Origin: Chitinophagaceae bacterium
GTDB lineage: Bacteria; Bacteroidota; Bacteroidia; Chitinophagales; Chitinophagaceae
NCBI GenBank assembly: GCA_020853515.1
Contig: JADYYU010000183.1
Span: 1 to 8,997, forward strand
Direction of reading: 5' to 3'
DNA: 8,997 bases
Part shown: positions 1 through 7,312 of the stretch, piece after piece
Position numbering within the stretch: the first letter of the stretch is position 1
Layout: every line of letters starts with the position of its first letter
The notes under the pieces: generated by a model
What the model was told of the DNA's origin: nothing
What the model saw: only the letters and a program-made list of their open reading frames with translations
Databases searched by the model: none
Made by a program: the position numbers and the translations under genes

Positions 1-2405
1 ATACCAACATATTTTTTTTGCTTGGTTTGGTCATTTCCTGCAAAGGAAACCAGAAATCGCAAGTCGGTCAGTTGCCCTGTATATTCAGGTTCGGCTGCTG
101 TCTGTTTTAATTCCTTCACATCATCGTCTGTAACAGGCACCGTGGCCGCGGAAAGTTCACGTGCAGCGATGCTGCTTTTGTCAAGGTGCTTTAATAATTT
201 ACGGATCAGTTCTTCTTTCAGAAAGGGTTTTGGAATATGATCATTCATGCCGGCATTGAGATAGCGTTGGATATCGTCTTTCATTACATTCGCTGTCATG
301 GCAATGATTTTGGTTTTGTTAAGCGGGGCTTGAAGTTCAGTTCTGATAATAGACGTCGCTTCTGTGCCGCTCATTTTAGGCATTTGTATATCCATCAGAA
401 TAAGGTCCGCTCCGTACTTTTTCAGTTGCTCAATGGCATGTACACCGTTGCCTGCCTCGGTGATCTGTATCTGTGGCGCGATCGATTTCAGGGTATCTAC
501 CGCCAGTATGACATTAAATTCGTTATCATCTACCAGCAATAAATTGGTTTTGTTCAGGATGTCAACATCGCTCTCCGAAAACACAAATTCTTCTTTATGC
601 ATCAGTTCTTTTTCGCTGCCGATCTGAAAAGGAATTGTGAAAGTAAAGGTAGTGCCTTCGCCGATTTTGCTTTCCACACTGATGGTGCCTTCCATTAATT
701 CTACCAACTGTTTCGATATGGTGAGGCCCAGACCTGTGCCACCGTATTTGCGGGCTACATCCGTACCGGCCTGTGTAAAACTTTCAAATATTTTGTTTAC
801 ATACTCTTCAGAAATGCCGATACCGGTATCTCTGATCTTAAAGGCGATTTTTACTTTATCTTCATGGCAGGCAATTTGTTCGCAAATAATTCTGACACTT
901 CCGGCTTCAGTAAATTTTAAAGAGTTACCGGCAAGGTTCATCAGGATCTGCGACAAGCGGGTGGGGTCGCCTATCAGGATGTCAGGTACGTCATTGGTCA
1001 TTTCATAGCGCAGTTCGAGTCCTTTTTCTTCAGCCTTAAAACGTAAGAGGGTTACCAGGTTTTTCAATACACTGCTGAGAGAAAATTCTATATTTTCTAC
1101 CATGATCTTACCGGCTTCTATTTTCGAAAAGTCAAGAATGTCATTGATGATCACCAGCAGGTTATCGGCGCTTTGGGTAATGGCATCCAGATATCGGAGC
1201 TGATCGGTACGAGGGTTTTTTTCGCGCAGCAATCTGGTCATGCCCACGATCGCATTCATGGGGGTTCTGATTTCATGACTCATATTGGCTATAAACTGTT
1301 GCTTCAGTTTCGCTGATTGTTCAGCGATTTCTTTTTCTTTCACAGCAAATTCCAGTTCGTGTCTGATTTGAAGATTGCGAAGTTTGTTGATCGTATTTTG
1401 CTGAAAGATCTCTTCTTTTAAGGTTTCATATTTTTTCAGGTTGTCGTACGCTTCAGTGATATCACCGATGCGTTCGTACACTTTCGCATACATTTCATGA
1501 ATGCTCATAATGTCGTGTTTGCGTGAATGTTCATTGGCCACATCATAAGCTTTGTCTAAGTGAAAGAGAGCCTCCTTAAAATTACCTTCATCAAAATTCA
1601 TACGGCCCAGATAAAAGTGTGATATGATGATACCTTCAATATTCGATAATTCGGCCGACTGCAACAACACAGCATTCAGGTATTTGCGGGCATTTTCAAA
1701 CACACCTAGTTTGTAATATACTTTGCCCATACCACTGTTGGCCAGCATTAGTCCTACCGTATTCACCTCCGTTAATTCCAACCCTTTTTTGAAATTTACC
1801 AGGGCGTTATCGTTGTCTTCCATTTTCAGGTAAATATTACCCAGCGTGTTGTAAACGCTGATCAGGCGATTGCGGTCTTCGTATTTTTTAAAGATCACCA
1901 GACAGCGGATAGCATATTCCAATGCATTTTCATAATCGAACAGATCGAAATGCAGATTGGAAATACTGATCATCACAGCAGACTGCGCCAGTTCATCGCC
2001 CAGTTCTTCATTTATTTCCAGTGCCCACTGATAATATTTTGATGCGTTGGCAAGATCCCCCAGATCGCGGTATATATTTCCGAAATTGTTGTAAATACGG
2101 GCTTTCAGATCATGAATACTATGTTCTTTGGCAATTTTTAATGCTTGTTTCAGGGTTTGAAGCCCTTTGTCGTATTCGCCCCTCAGCCAGTAAATAGCAC
2201 CTCTGTTATTGAGTCCCCGGCCTTCACCTTTGCTGTATCTTAATTTCTTTGAACGGTCTATAATTTCGTCTGTAAGTTGCGAAGCTTCTTCAATATCATA
2301 ATTTCTGATCTCTAGCACTATGTCTACCAGACAGTCGATCTTATCTGTTTCATCTGTGAGCGTAGCATATTGTTTTTTAAGTTCGTGGTATCGTTCGGTT
2401 GACAT
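1..2405 (-). CDS. TPR-containing soluble hybrid sensor histidine kinase (HisKA-HATPase-REC, probable Hpt), 3' end missing
   Basis: The frame is open from ATG at 2405 to the left edge, giving 801 residues without a stop. About seven TPR-like repeats cover residues ~60-320 (one example is NNFGNIYRDLGDLANASKYY). A charged helix rich in K/E/Q (~340-370) leads into a HisKA domain with MSHEIRTPMN, the phosphoacceptor being His377. The HATPase_c domain has an N-box (N490, N494), DTGIGIS at 526-532 and GGTGLGL at 555-561. A receiver domain follows (~621-740) with D626/D627, phosphoacceptor D672 in LMDIQMPKMSG, T704 and K726. The last visible residues (~780-801, TDLRFLVSFAGND) resemble the start of an Hpt domain, whose histidine would lie outside the window. 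There is no signal peptide or membrane segment, so it should be a cytosolic phosphorelay kinase with TPRs as sensor or partner-binding region. The ligand and output are unknown. It starts 7 bp after tilS ends. Confidence 0.93.
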   Translation of the reverse strand, partial: MSTERYHELKKQYATLTDETDKIDCLVDIVLEIRNYDIEEASQLTDEIIDRSKKLRYSKGEGRGLNNRGAIYWLRGEYDKGLQTLKQALKIAKEHSIHDLKARIYNNFGNIYRDLGDLANASKYYQWALEINEELGDELAQSAVMISISNLHFDLFDYENALEYAIRCLVIFKKYEDRNRLISVYNTLGNIYLKMEDNDNALVNFKKGLELTEVNTVGLMLANSGMGKVYYKLGVFENARKYLNAVLLQSAELSNIEGIIISHFYLGRMNFDEGNFKEALFHLDKAYDVANEHSRKHDIMSIHEMYAKVYERIGDITEAYDNLKKYETLKEEIFQQNTINKLRNLQIRHELEFAVKEKEIAEQSAKLKQQFIANMSHEIRTPMNAIVGMTRLLREKNPRTDQLRYLDAITQSADNLLVIINDILDFSKIEAGKIMVENIEFSLSSVLKNLVTLLRFKAEEKGLELRYEMTNDVPDILIGDPTRLSQILMNLAGNSLKFTEAGSVRIICEQIACHEDKVKIAFKIRDTGIGISEEYVNKIFESFTQAGTDVARKYGGTGLGLTISKQLVELMEGTISVESKIGEGTTFTFTIPFQIGSEKELMHKEEFVFSESDVDILNKTNLLLVDDNEFNVILAVDTLKSIAPQIQITEAGNGVHAIEQLKKYGADLILMDIQMPKMSGTEATSIIRTELQAPLNKTKIIAMTANVMKDDIQRYLNAGMNDHIPKPFLKEELIRKLLKHLDKSSIAARELSAATVPVTDDDVKELKQTAAEPEYTGQLTDLRFLVSFAGNDQTKQKKYVG

Positions 2406-2412
2406 ATTTATT

Positions 2413-3717
2413 TTACTTGGTTTTTTTTAAATTTATTAATAATAGCTGGGATGTCTTTTCGTCTATTTTGGCTCTTTCATCCGTTTTCAAACCGACAAGC
2501 CAGATTATTTTTTTATTGGATTCCAATACCCATGTCTGTTCTTTATGGTGCATGGCTATTTTCTCGTCGATGAGAATACGGGCTATTTTCTTCTTTTTTT
2601 TCATGCCCAGCGGATACATATAATCGCCCTGCCGCCATTTGCGCAGCAGCAATGGAAAGCTAAGCCGGGCCATATCGAACTGTCCGATATAAAGATCTTT
2701 TTTTATCTCGTAATGCGCTGAGTTCCTAGTTTTTATATGCATTTCGAAGTCTGCCGTTTTAAGATAACCGGTGTCCTGTTCGATCAGGATCATTTCACTG
2801 GCTTCTGTGTTTTTGGCAGAAATAATGATGAAATTCCTGTCTTTTAAAATTAAAAACTGATCATTTTCTACACGGTGACCGGATGCACTGTCAAGCATGT
2901 TCATAACCTGCAAACTTTGATCATAATTAAAATGAAAAGGTTTAATTATTTCATACAAAATGGTGGCCTGGGGGTGCACCTTTTTTAATTTTAAAATAGA
3001 TATGAACCAATCTTTTCCTCGGCGTTCTGTCAGTTGCCTTCGAAATTGTTCGATCTGTTGTGTATATAAATCATGTACCGCTTTTAGTCGTTCAATATTT
3101 TCGGCGATATTATTTTTAAAAGCAGGAAACGTTTCCTGCAACTGCGGAATGATTTCATTCCTCATTTTATTTCTGGTATAGTCGGATCGTTGATTGCTGC
3201 TGTCATTACGGTATAAGATCTGATGTTTTTCAGCAAAGGCTAAGATTTCACTTTTTGAAAGGTGCAGCAGTGGCCTTAATAACCGTTCCTGCTGAAAAGG
3301 AATGCCTGTCATGCCCTGTATGCCGGTGCCGCGAAAGAAATGAAACAGCACGGTTTCGATGTTGTCGTCCTGATGATGGGCAGTGGCAATCACATCATAG
3401 TGTTCGGCTTCAAGTATTTGATAAAAGAATGTGTAACGCAAAGAACGTGCAGCCACCTGCACCGACATTTGGTGATTAGCGGCATAATTTTTAGTTTCAA
3501 ATTGTTTCGCAAAAAAGCGGATGCTGTTGGTTTTGCACCAGTTTTTTACCAGTAGTTCGTCCCCGTCTGATTCCTCACCGCGTAATTTAAAATTGCAATG
3601 TGCTACGCCAAACACAAAACCAGCCGATAGAAACAGATCGCACATCACCATCGAGTCGACGCCACCGCTGACTGCCAGTAAATACTTTTTTTGTTTATTG
3701 ATATCAGGTAACAACAC
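2413..3717 (-). CDS. tilS: tRNA(Ile)-lysidine synthetase TilS
   Basis: TilS uses ATP and lysine to convert the wobble cytidine of the CAU anticodon of tRNA-Ile to lysidine, so that the tRNA reads AUA and is charged with Ile. It is normally essential and cytosolic. The 434 residues have the usual layout. The N-terminal PP-loop ATPase has SGGVDS at 17-22, HCNFKLRGEESD (40-51) and AHHQDDNIET (113-122). RNDSSN (170-175) and TRNKMRNEIIP (181-191) follow, then a middle helical region, then a TilS_C-type domain (~355-434) with WRQGDYMYPLGM and a LVGLKTDERAKI stretch. The start is GTG, preceded by a purine-rich AAGAAG and followed at once by an alternative TTG. No start codon lies further upstream before the preceding in-frame stop. 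It sits 23 bp after the TPR gene and 7 bp before the kinase gene, so co-transcription is likely. An A8 run inside the gene encodes part of a Lys5 stretch at residues 373-377. Confidence 0.96.
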   Translation of the reverse strand: MLLPDINKQKKYLLAVSGGVDSMVMCDLFLSAGFVFGVAHCNFKLRGEESDGDELLVKNWCKTNSIRFFAKQFETKNYAANHQMSVQVAARSLRYTFFYQILEAEHYDVIATAHHQDDNIETVLFHFFRGTGIQGMTGIPFQQERLLRPLLHLSKSEILAFAEKHQILYRNDSSNQRSDYTRNKMRNEIIPQLQETFPAFKNNIAENIERLKAVHDLYTQQIEQFRRQLTERRGKDWFISILKLKKVHPQATILYEIIKPFHFNYDQSLQVMNMLDSASGHRVENDQFLILKDRNFIIISAKNTEASEMILIEQDTGYLKTADFEMHIKTRNSAHYEIKKDLYIGQFDMARLSFPLLLRKWRQGDYMYPLGMKKKKKIARILIDEKIAMHHKEQTWVLESNKKIIWLVGLKTDERAKIDEKTSQLLLINLKKTK

Positions 3718-3740
3718 GCTTAACTTCTTTTTTTTACAGA

Positions 3741-4052
3741 CTAATCGGTGATTTCTTCCAGTGCCATCTGCAACTCGTTTTTTGCATGCTGATCCCGGAG
3801 GGCTGTGGCAATCTGAATGCCTTTTTCGTATGCATCCACGGCTTTGGCCAATTGGTTTGTTTTTTCATAGGTTTTGGCCAGATGATAGTAGGTGCCAACG
3901 TAATGGCTGTCAGTAGAAATGACTTTTTCGAAGAAGCTGAGCGCTTTAGTTGTTTCCCCCAGCTTCAAATACTCGAGGGCCAGAGCATGCATCAAAAAGC
4001 AGTCTTTCGGACTTGTTGCCAGCATTTCATTCAGTTTAACTAATCTGTCCAT
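3741..4052 (-). CDS. Small TPR protein of the Bacteroidota type
   Basis: This is a 103-residue soluble protein made of about two to three TPR-like helix pairs: DCFLMHALALEYLKLG at 17-32, then a repeat around YVGTYYHLAKTYEKTNQLAKA (51-71), and a final helix with DQHAKNELQMALEE. I recognise it as a short TPR family common in Bacteroidota; its function is not known and a protein-binding role is only inferred from the fold. The ATG at 4052 is chosen because the family begins with this MDR..KL sequence. The longer frame extends only to a TTG at 4187, and that extension (residues such as SSLASAQYRI) looks like translated intergenic DNA. An exact TAAGTTTG -7 box lies 18 bp upstream of the ATG, which supports the short start. 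It is the first gene of the apparent TPR-tilS-kinase operon. Confidence 0.85.
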   Translation of the reverse strand: MDRLVKLNEMLATSPKDCFLMHALALEYLKLGETTKALSFFEKVISTDSHYVGTYYHLAKTYEKTNQLAKAVDAYEKGIQIATALRDQHAKNELQMALEEITD

Positions 4053-4070
4053 ATTATAGTAATCAAAGTA

Positions 4071-4078
4071 CAAACTTA
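4071..4078 (-). promoter_or_regulatory. Candidate -7 promoter box of the TPR-tilS-kinase operon
   Basis: On the minus strand the sequence reads TAAGTTTG, an exact match to the Bacteroidota sigma-factor -7 consensus TAnnTTTG. It ends 18 bp before the ATG at 4052, giving a short leader. A clear TTG/TTTG -33 element at the expected spacing was not found, so the call rests on the -7 match and its position. Confidence 0.55.
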
Positions 4079-4268
4079 ATCGATTTCTGCGTAAACCTTC
4101 TATGATTCGGTATTGAGCGCTTGCCAGGCTGCTTTTGCAGGTAAAAATTGCGGTATAAAGGTTTGTTGGTTTTTGAATGGTGTGCAAGCCTCTGCACTAG
4201 CTGTAAATACTTTCTGATTGCATGCGGCAGATCCTAAAATTGAAAATTTACATTTGATTTTTCTTATT

Positions 4269-4276
4269 TATATTTG
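4269..4276 (+). promoter_or_regulatory. Candidate -7 promoter box of etfBA
   Basis: TATATTTG matches TAnnTTTG exactly, is followed by CGG, and ends 22 bp before the etfB ATG. A TTTG at 4253-4256 lies upstream but is only 12 bp away, closer than the usual -33 spacing, so the -33 element is uncertain. A weak purine-rich site (GAAGAGA) just before the ATG could serve ribosome binding. Confidence 0.6.
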
Positions 4277-4298
4277 CGGTCCTAAAAAGTGAAGAGAT

Positions 4299-5042
4299 AT
4301 GAAAATACTGGTTTGCCTGACAAAAGCGCCTGATACCACTACCAAAATTGCCTTTACAGACAATGATACGAAGCTTAATGAGGCAGGCGTGCAATGGATC
4401 ATCAATCCCTATGATGAATGGTATGCGCTGGTACGTGCACTTGAACTGAAAGAGGCCGGAACGGCCACTGATGTGCACCTGATAACGGTCGGTAAAACGG
4501 ATGCTGAGCCGGTGATACGCAAGGCGCTGGCTCTGGGCGGCGACGAAGCGGTGCGCATTGATGCAGACAGCAACGATAGTTTTTACATTGCTTCGCAAAT
4601 TGCTGACTATGTGAGATCCAATGCCTATGACCTGATCATGACCGGGAAGGAAAGTATTGATTATAATAATGCGAGCATCGGTGCCATGGTAGCCGAATTG
4701 CTTGACCTGCCTTATATTTCGCATGTTTCAAAACTTGAAATTGCTGGTGGTTTGGTTACTGTAAACCGTGAGATTGAAGGTGGCGAGGAAACCAATACCT
4801 GCAATTTACCCTTGGTTATTTCATGTCAGAAGGGCATGGCTGAAGCTCGGATTCCGAATATGCGTGGAATTATGGCTGCCCGCACCAAACCATTGAAAGT
4901 ATTGCCTGCATCAGCAGTTGACATGCTCACCGAAATCGTTTCGTATGATACGCCTGCGGCCAAACAGGGTGTAAAAATGATCGATGCAGACCAAATGGAC
5001 GAACTGGTGCGATTGCTGCACGAAGAAGCAAAAGTCATTTAA
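4299..5042 (+). CDS. etfB: Electron transfer flavoprotein subunit beta
   Basis: EtfB pairs with EtfA to form the soluble FAD- and AMP-containing electron carrier that takes electrons from acyl-CoA and related dehydrogenases and hands them to ETF:quinone oxidoreductase. The 247 residues match the usual family length. Family features include the start MKILVCLTKAPDTTTKI, NPYDEWYALVRALELKE (36-52), the nucleotide-binding loop TGKESIDYNNASIG (115-128), VNREIEGGEET (155-165) and PNMRGIMAARTKP (186-198). The last corresponds to the recognition-loop region that docks partner dehydrogenases. One odd point is that Ser126 sits where relatives usually have Gln in the AMP-binding loop. The ATG start gives the conserved N-terminus directly. 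etfA follows after 59 bp on the same strand. No dehydrogenase or quinone oxidoreductase gene is in the window, so the electron donor is unknown. Confidence 0.96.
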   Translation: MKILVCLTKAPDTTTKIAFTDNDTKLNEAGVQWIINPYDEWYALVRALELKEAGTATDVHLITVGKTDAEPVIRKALALGGDEAVRIDADSNDSFYIASQIADYVRSNAYDLIMTGKESIDYNNASIGAMVAELLDLPYISHVSKLEIAGGLVTVNREIEGGEETNTCNLPLVISCQKGMAEARIPNMRGIMAARTKPLKVLPASAVDMLTEIVSYDTPAAKQGVKMIDADQMDELVRLLHEEAKVI

Positions 5043-5101
5043 TCGTCAGCTTGAAGCGGCAAATTAAATTTTAATATAAACAATAGAAAAAAATAATCAT
5101 C

Positions 5102-6073
5102 ATGGTATTAGTATTTGCAGAACAAAATAACGGAACCTTTAAGAAAGCGACTTTTGAAGCAGTTAATTATGCAGCCAAGGTTGCACAGCAAAGCGGCACT
5201 GAAGTGTGCGCTCTGGTGTTAGGTGAAGCGACTGATGTGGCTGTACTTGGCAATTATGGCGCGGCTAAGGTGGTGCATATTGCAGATGCCCGTCTCAATA
5301 ATCTTGAAGCAAGGGCTTATGCCAAAGCGATTGCCATAGTGGCAACACAGCAAGATGCACAGGTGCTTGTTTTTTCAAATAATAATACGGCCAAAGCGAT
5401 CGCACCCAGGGTGGCAGCACGGCTTAAAGCCGGTTTGGTAGCAGGAGCTATTGCGATACCTGACACGGCCAACGGCTTTGTTGTAAAAAAATCTGTTTTT
5501 TCCGGCAAAGCCTTTGCCTATGTCAAAATTAATTCCGCCATCAAAGTGATTTCCATTATTCCGAATTCAATTGGTGTGGTAAAATCCGAGGGGAGCTCAG
5601 CGGTAAGCGTTCAGCAGATCGACTTTACAGATCATGATTTTGCAGTAAAATTTGTTTCAGTGAATAAAGTACAGGGCATCGTTCCTTTAGGCGAAGCTGA
5701 ATTGGTGGTGAGCGGTGGCCGTGGACTAAAAGGTCCTGAAAACTGGGGTATTCTGGAAAATCTTGCCGGCAGCATCGGTGCTACGCTGGCCTGCAGTCGT
5801 CCTGTAGCGGATTCACATTGGCGTCCGCATCACGAGCATGTGGGTCAAACCGGTGGTACCATTCGGCCGGATCTGTATATTGCAGTAGGTATCAGCGGAG
5901 CCATACAGCATCTTGCGGGAGTGAATAGTTCCAAAACCATTGTCGTGATCAATAAGGATGCTGAAGCACCGTTTTTTAAGTCGGCCGACTACGGCGTTTT
6001 AGGGGATGCTTTTGAAATTGTACCCAAATTGACGGCTGCTTTTTTAAAGTATAAAGCAGCACAACATGCTTAA
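5102..6073 (+). CDS. etfA: Electron transfer flavoprotein subunit alpha
   Basis: EtfA binds the redox-active FAD of the ETF heterodimer and is the partner of the EtfB just upstream. The 323 residues are typical of the family. An N-terminal alpha/beta domain (~1-185, starting MVLVFAEQNNGTFKKAT) precedes the C-terminal FAD domain. That domain has SGGRGLKGPENW (204-215), the CSRPVAD segment (231-237), VGQTGG (247-252), VGISGAIQHLAG (262-273) and the VINKDAEAPFF stretch. These are the residues that contact FAD in characterised ETFs, and all appear intact. ATG at 5102 is supported by the conserved N-terminus. The 59-bp gap from etfB is A/T-rich with no clear Shine-Dalgarno sequence, terminator or -7 box, so the two are probably co-transcribed. 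Confidence 0.97.
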   Translation: MVLVFAEQNNGTFKKATFEAVNYAAKVAQQSGTEVCALVLGEATDVAVLGNYGAAKVVHIADARLNNLEARAYAKAIAIVATQQDAQVLVFSNNNTAKAIAPRVAARLKAGLVAGAIAIPDTANGFVVKKSVFSGKAFAYVKINSAIKVISIIPNSIGVVKSEGSSAVSVQQIDFTDHDFAVKFVSVNKVQGIVPLGEAELVVSGGRGLKGPENWGILENLAGSIGATLACSRPVADSHWRPHHEHVGQTGGTIRPDLYIAVGISGAIQHLAGVNSSKTIVVINKDAEAPFFKSADYGVLGDAFEIVPKLTAAFLKYKAAQHA

Positions 6074-6083
6074 AAAATTCAAT

Positions 6084-6091
6084 TATCTTTG
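6084..6091 (+). promoter_or_regulatory. Candidate -7 promoter box of the DUF151 nuclease gene
   Basis: TATCTTTG matches TAnnTTTG exactly and is followed by CATC. It lies in the 29-bp gap after etfA and ends only 11 bp before the ATG at 6103. If transcription starts at the usual few bases past the box, the leader is very short or absent. No -33 TTG is evident, and that element would fall inside the etfA 3' end. Confidence 0.55.
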
Positions 6092-6102
6092 CATCTGAAA
6101 TT

Positions 6103-6702
6103 ATGAGCAGTAAAAAATTAGAACTGGAAATTGTGGCTTTGTCGCATAGTGTTACACAGGCACATTCGTATGCAGTGGTGCTGGGTGAAGTGAATGGAGT
6201 GCGTAAATTGCCGATCGTAATTGGAGGATTTGAAGCCCAGGCTATCGCAGTAGCCCTCGAAAATATGCAGCCTACACGGCCTTTGACGCACGATTTGATG
6301 AAAAATATGATGCTGGCTACTCAATTACAATTAGTGGAAGTGCTGATTCACAAAATCAACGAAGGTATTTTTTATGCCAAGCTGATTTGCCAGACCGGCA
6401 GCGAAACGATCGAAATTGATTCACGAACCTCAGATGCCCTCGCCCTCGCTGTGCGTTTTGATACACCCATTTTTACCTATGAATCTATCCTCGATTCGGC
6501 AGGCTTGCAAATGGATGAAACCACTCCCAAAAAGGCCGTGCGGGAAGAAGACAAAAAATCGAAGATCAAATTAAGCACCCTTGCTTCCGATTTAAATAAA
6601 CTTACATTGGCTGAATTGCAGAAGCAACTGAGTGAAGTGCTGGAAACTGAAGATTACATTAAAGCAGCGCAGATCAGGGATGAAATTAACAGCAGAAAGT
6701 AG
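6103..6702 (+). CDS. Bifunctional nuclease family protein (DUF151) with C-terminal UVR motif
   Basis: The protein has 199 residues. Residues ~5-135 form a BFN/DUF151 domain with the family pattern: SYAVVLGEVNGVRKLPIVIGG at 22-42, FEAQAIAVALE (43-53) and SRTSDALALAVR (107-118). A charged linker (~138-157) is followed by a UvrB/UvrC-type motif at ~172-199 (ETEDYIKAAQIRDEI). BFN proteins characterised in plants have DNase and RNase activity; the bacterial role is poorly defined. The UVR motif mediates protein contacts in UvrB-UvrC and McsA-like proteins. I infer a small cytosolic nucleic-acid-acting protein, with substrate unknown. The ATG matches the family's normal N-terminus, and there is no Shine-Dalgarno sequence. 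It follows etfA by 29 bp but has its own -7 box, so it may be read both from etfBA and from its own promoter. Confidence 0.9.
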   Translation: MSSKKLELEIVALSHSVTQAHSYAVVLGEVNGVRKLPIVIGGFEAQAIAVALENMQPTRPLTHDLMKNMMLATQLQLVEVLIHKINEGIFYAKLICQTGSETIEIDSRTSDALALAVRFDTPIFTYESILDSAGLQMDETTPKKAVREEDKKSKIKLSTLASDLNKLTLAELQKQLSEVLETEDYIKAAQIRDEINSRK

Positions 6703-6718
6703 AACATGCTGAGCTATG

Positions 6719-6755
6719 AGCCCGATAAGCCTGCAACATTTGCAGTTCCGGGGCT
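6719..6755 (+). repeat. Inverted repeat downstream of the DUF151 gene
   Basis: A perfect hairpin (CTGCAA, 3-nt loop CAT, TTGCAG) at 6731-6745 is flanked by outer arms AGCCC (6719-6723) and GGGCT (6751-6755), so a two-part stem with an internal loop is possible. It lies 16 bp after the stop codon. No T-run follows on the plus strand, so it is not a standard intrinsic terminator. It may act in mRNA 3'-end protection, attenuation, or as a protein-binding dyad before the next gene. Confidence 0.5.
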
Positions 6756-6811
6756 AAACGATCTTCATTAAAGCTTTCAACAATAAAAACAAACTTTAAA
6801 AATATTATACT

Positions 6812-7258
6812 GTGTCACTAGAAATTACCATCAACGGAGAAATTAAAACAGCCATGCTGGCCAAGAACGAAGCTGCTTTGCGTGGTCTGAGAGCCATTAA
6901 ATCAGCCATCCTGCTGGCAAAAACGGCCGACGGCAAACAGGGTGAACTGACGGAAGATGATGAGATTAAGATATTACAGAAACTCGCTAAACAAAGACGG
7001 GATTCTTTGGATGTTTTTGTGACCCAAAACCGTGAAGATCTGGCACAAAAAGAACGGGAAGAACTCAGCCTGATAGAAGCCTATCTGCCAAAGCAAATGG
7101 ATGAAAGCGAATTGAAGGAAGCCCTGATGGCCATTATTGCTCAGGTGGGTGCCGCTTCGCCGGCCGATATGGGTAAGGTAATGGGTGTGGCATCCAAACA
7201 GTTAGCCGGTAAGGCTGATGGTAAAGCCATATCTGCAATGGTGAAGAGCCTTCTGTAA
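6812..7258 (+). CDS. GatB/YqeY domain-containing protein
   Basis: The 148 residues match the usual length of stand-alone YqeY proteins. These are homologous to the helical tail domain of GatB, the tRNA-binding subunit of the Asp/Glu-tRNA amidotransferase. The family's own function is not settled, and an RNA- or tRNA-linked role is inference. Diagnostic segments are LRAIKSAI (26-33), KQRRDS (60-65), AYLPKQM (90-96), and a C-terminal part with GKVMG (121-125) and LAGKADGKAIS (131-141). The start is GTG at 6812, chosen because translation from there gives the complete family N-terminus (MSLEITINGEIK). The first ATG lies 14 codons inside and would remove a conserved helix. No Shine-Dalgarno sequence or strong -7 box is visible in the 109-bp upstream gap. 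It ends 23 bp before a strong terminator. Confidence 0.93.
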   Translation: MSLEITINGEIKTAMLAKNEAALRGLRAIKSAILLAKTADGKQGELTEDDEIKILQKLAKQRRDSLDVFVTQNREDLAQKEREELSLIEAYLPKQMDESELKEALMAIIAQVGAASPADMGKVMGVASKQLAGKADGKAISAMVKSLL

Positions 7259-7281
7259 GTATAAATTTGTTATACAATGTT

Positions 7282-7312
7282 GGCCCTTATCGAAAGACAG
7301 GGGCTTTTTTTT
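7282..7312 (+). terminator. Intrinsic terminator after the yqeY-like gene
   Basis: Arms at 7282-7291 (GGCCCTTATC) and 7296-7305 (GACAGGGGCT) pair over ten positions with one A-C mismatch and two G-U pairs. They close on a GAAA (GNRA) tetraloop, and the hairpin runs directly into eight T residues. This is a textbook rho-independent terminator on the plus strand and separates the yqeY-like gene from ileS. Confidence 0.88.

Larger units (their letters stand above)
4053..4298. other. Divergent intergenic region between the tilS cluster and etfBA
   Basis: This stretch of 246 bp holds the oppositely directed promoters of the leftward TPR-tilS-kinase cluster and the rightward etfBA genes. Besides the two -7 boxes annotated separately, I see AT-rich sequence close to etfB and no convincing hairpin, tRNA or small gene. 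A minus-strand frame runs through 4053-4187 but begins only at a TTG and is treated as non-coding. Confidence 0.6.

Noticed and set aside
637..1008. A 123-residue plus-strand open frame
   Set aside because: It lies antisense to the HATPase region of the histidine kinase, whose reading frame has intact catalytic motifs. This is a shadow frame.
4053..4187. N-terminal extension of the small TPR protein to a start at 4187
   Set aside because: The distal start is a TTG, the extra 45 residues do not resemble the family, and an exact -7 box lies inside the extension just before the ATG at 4052.
4248..4724. A 158-residue minus-strand open frame
   Set aside because: It is antisense to etfB, which has clear family motifs. 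It shows no recognisable domain and no promoter of its own.
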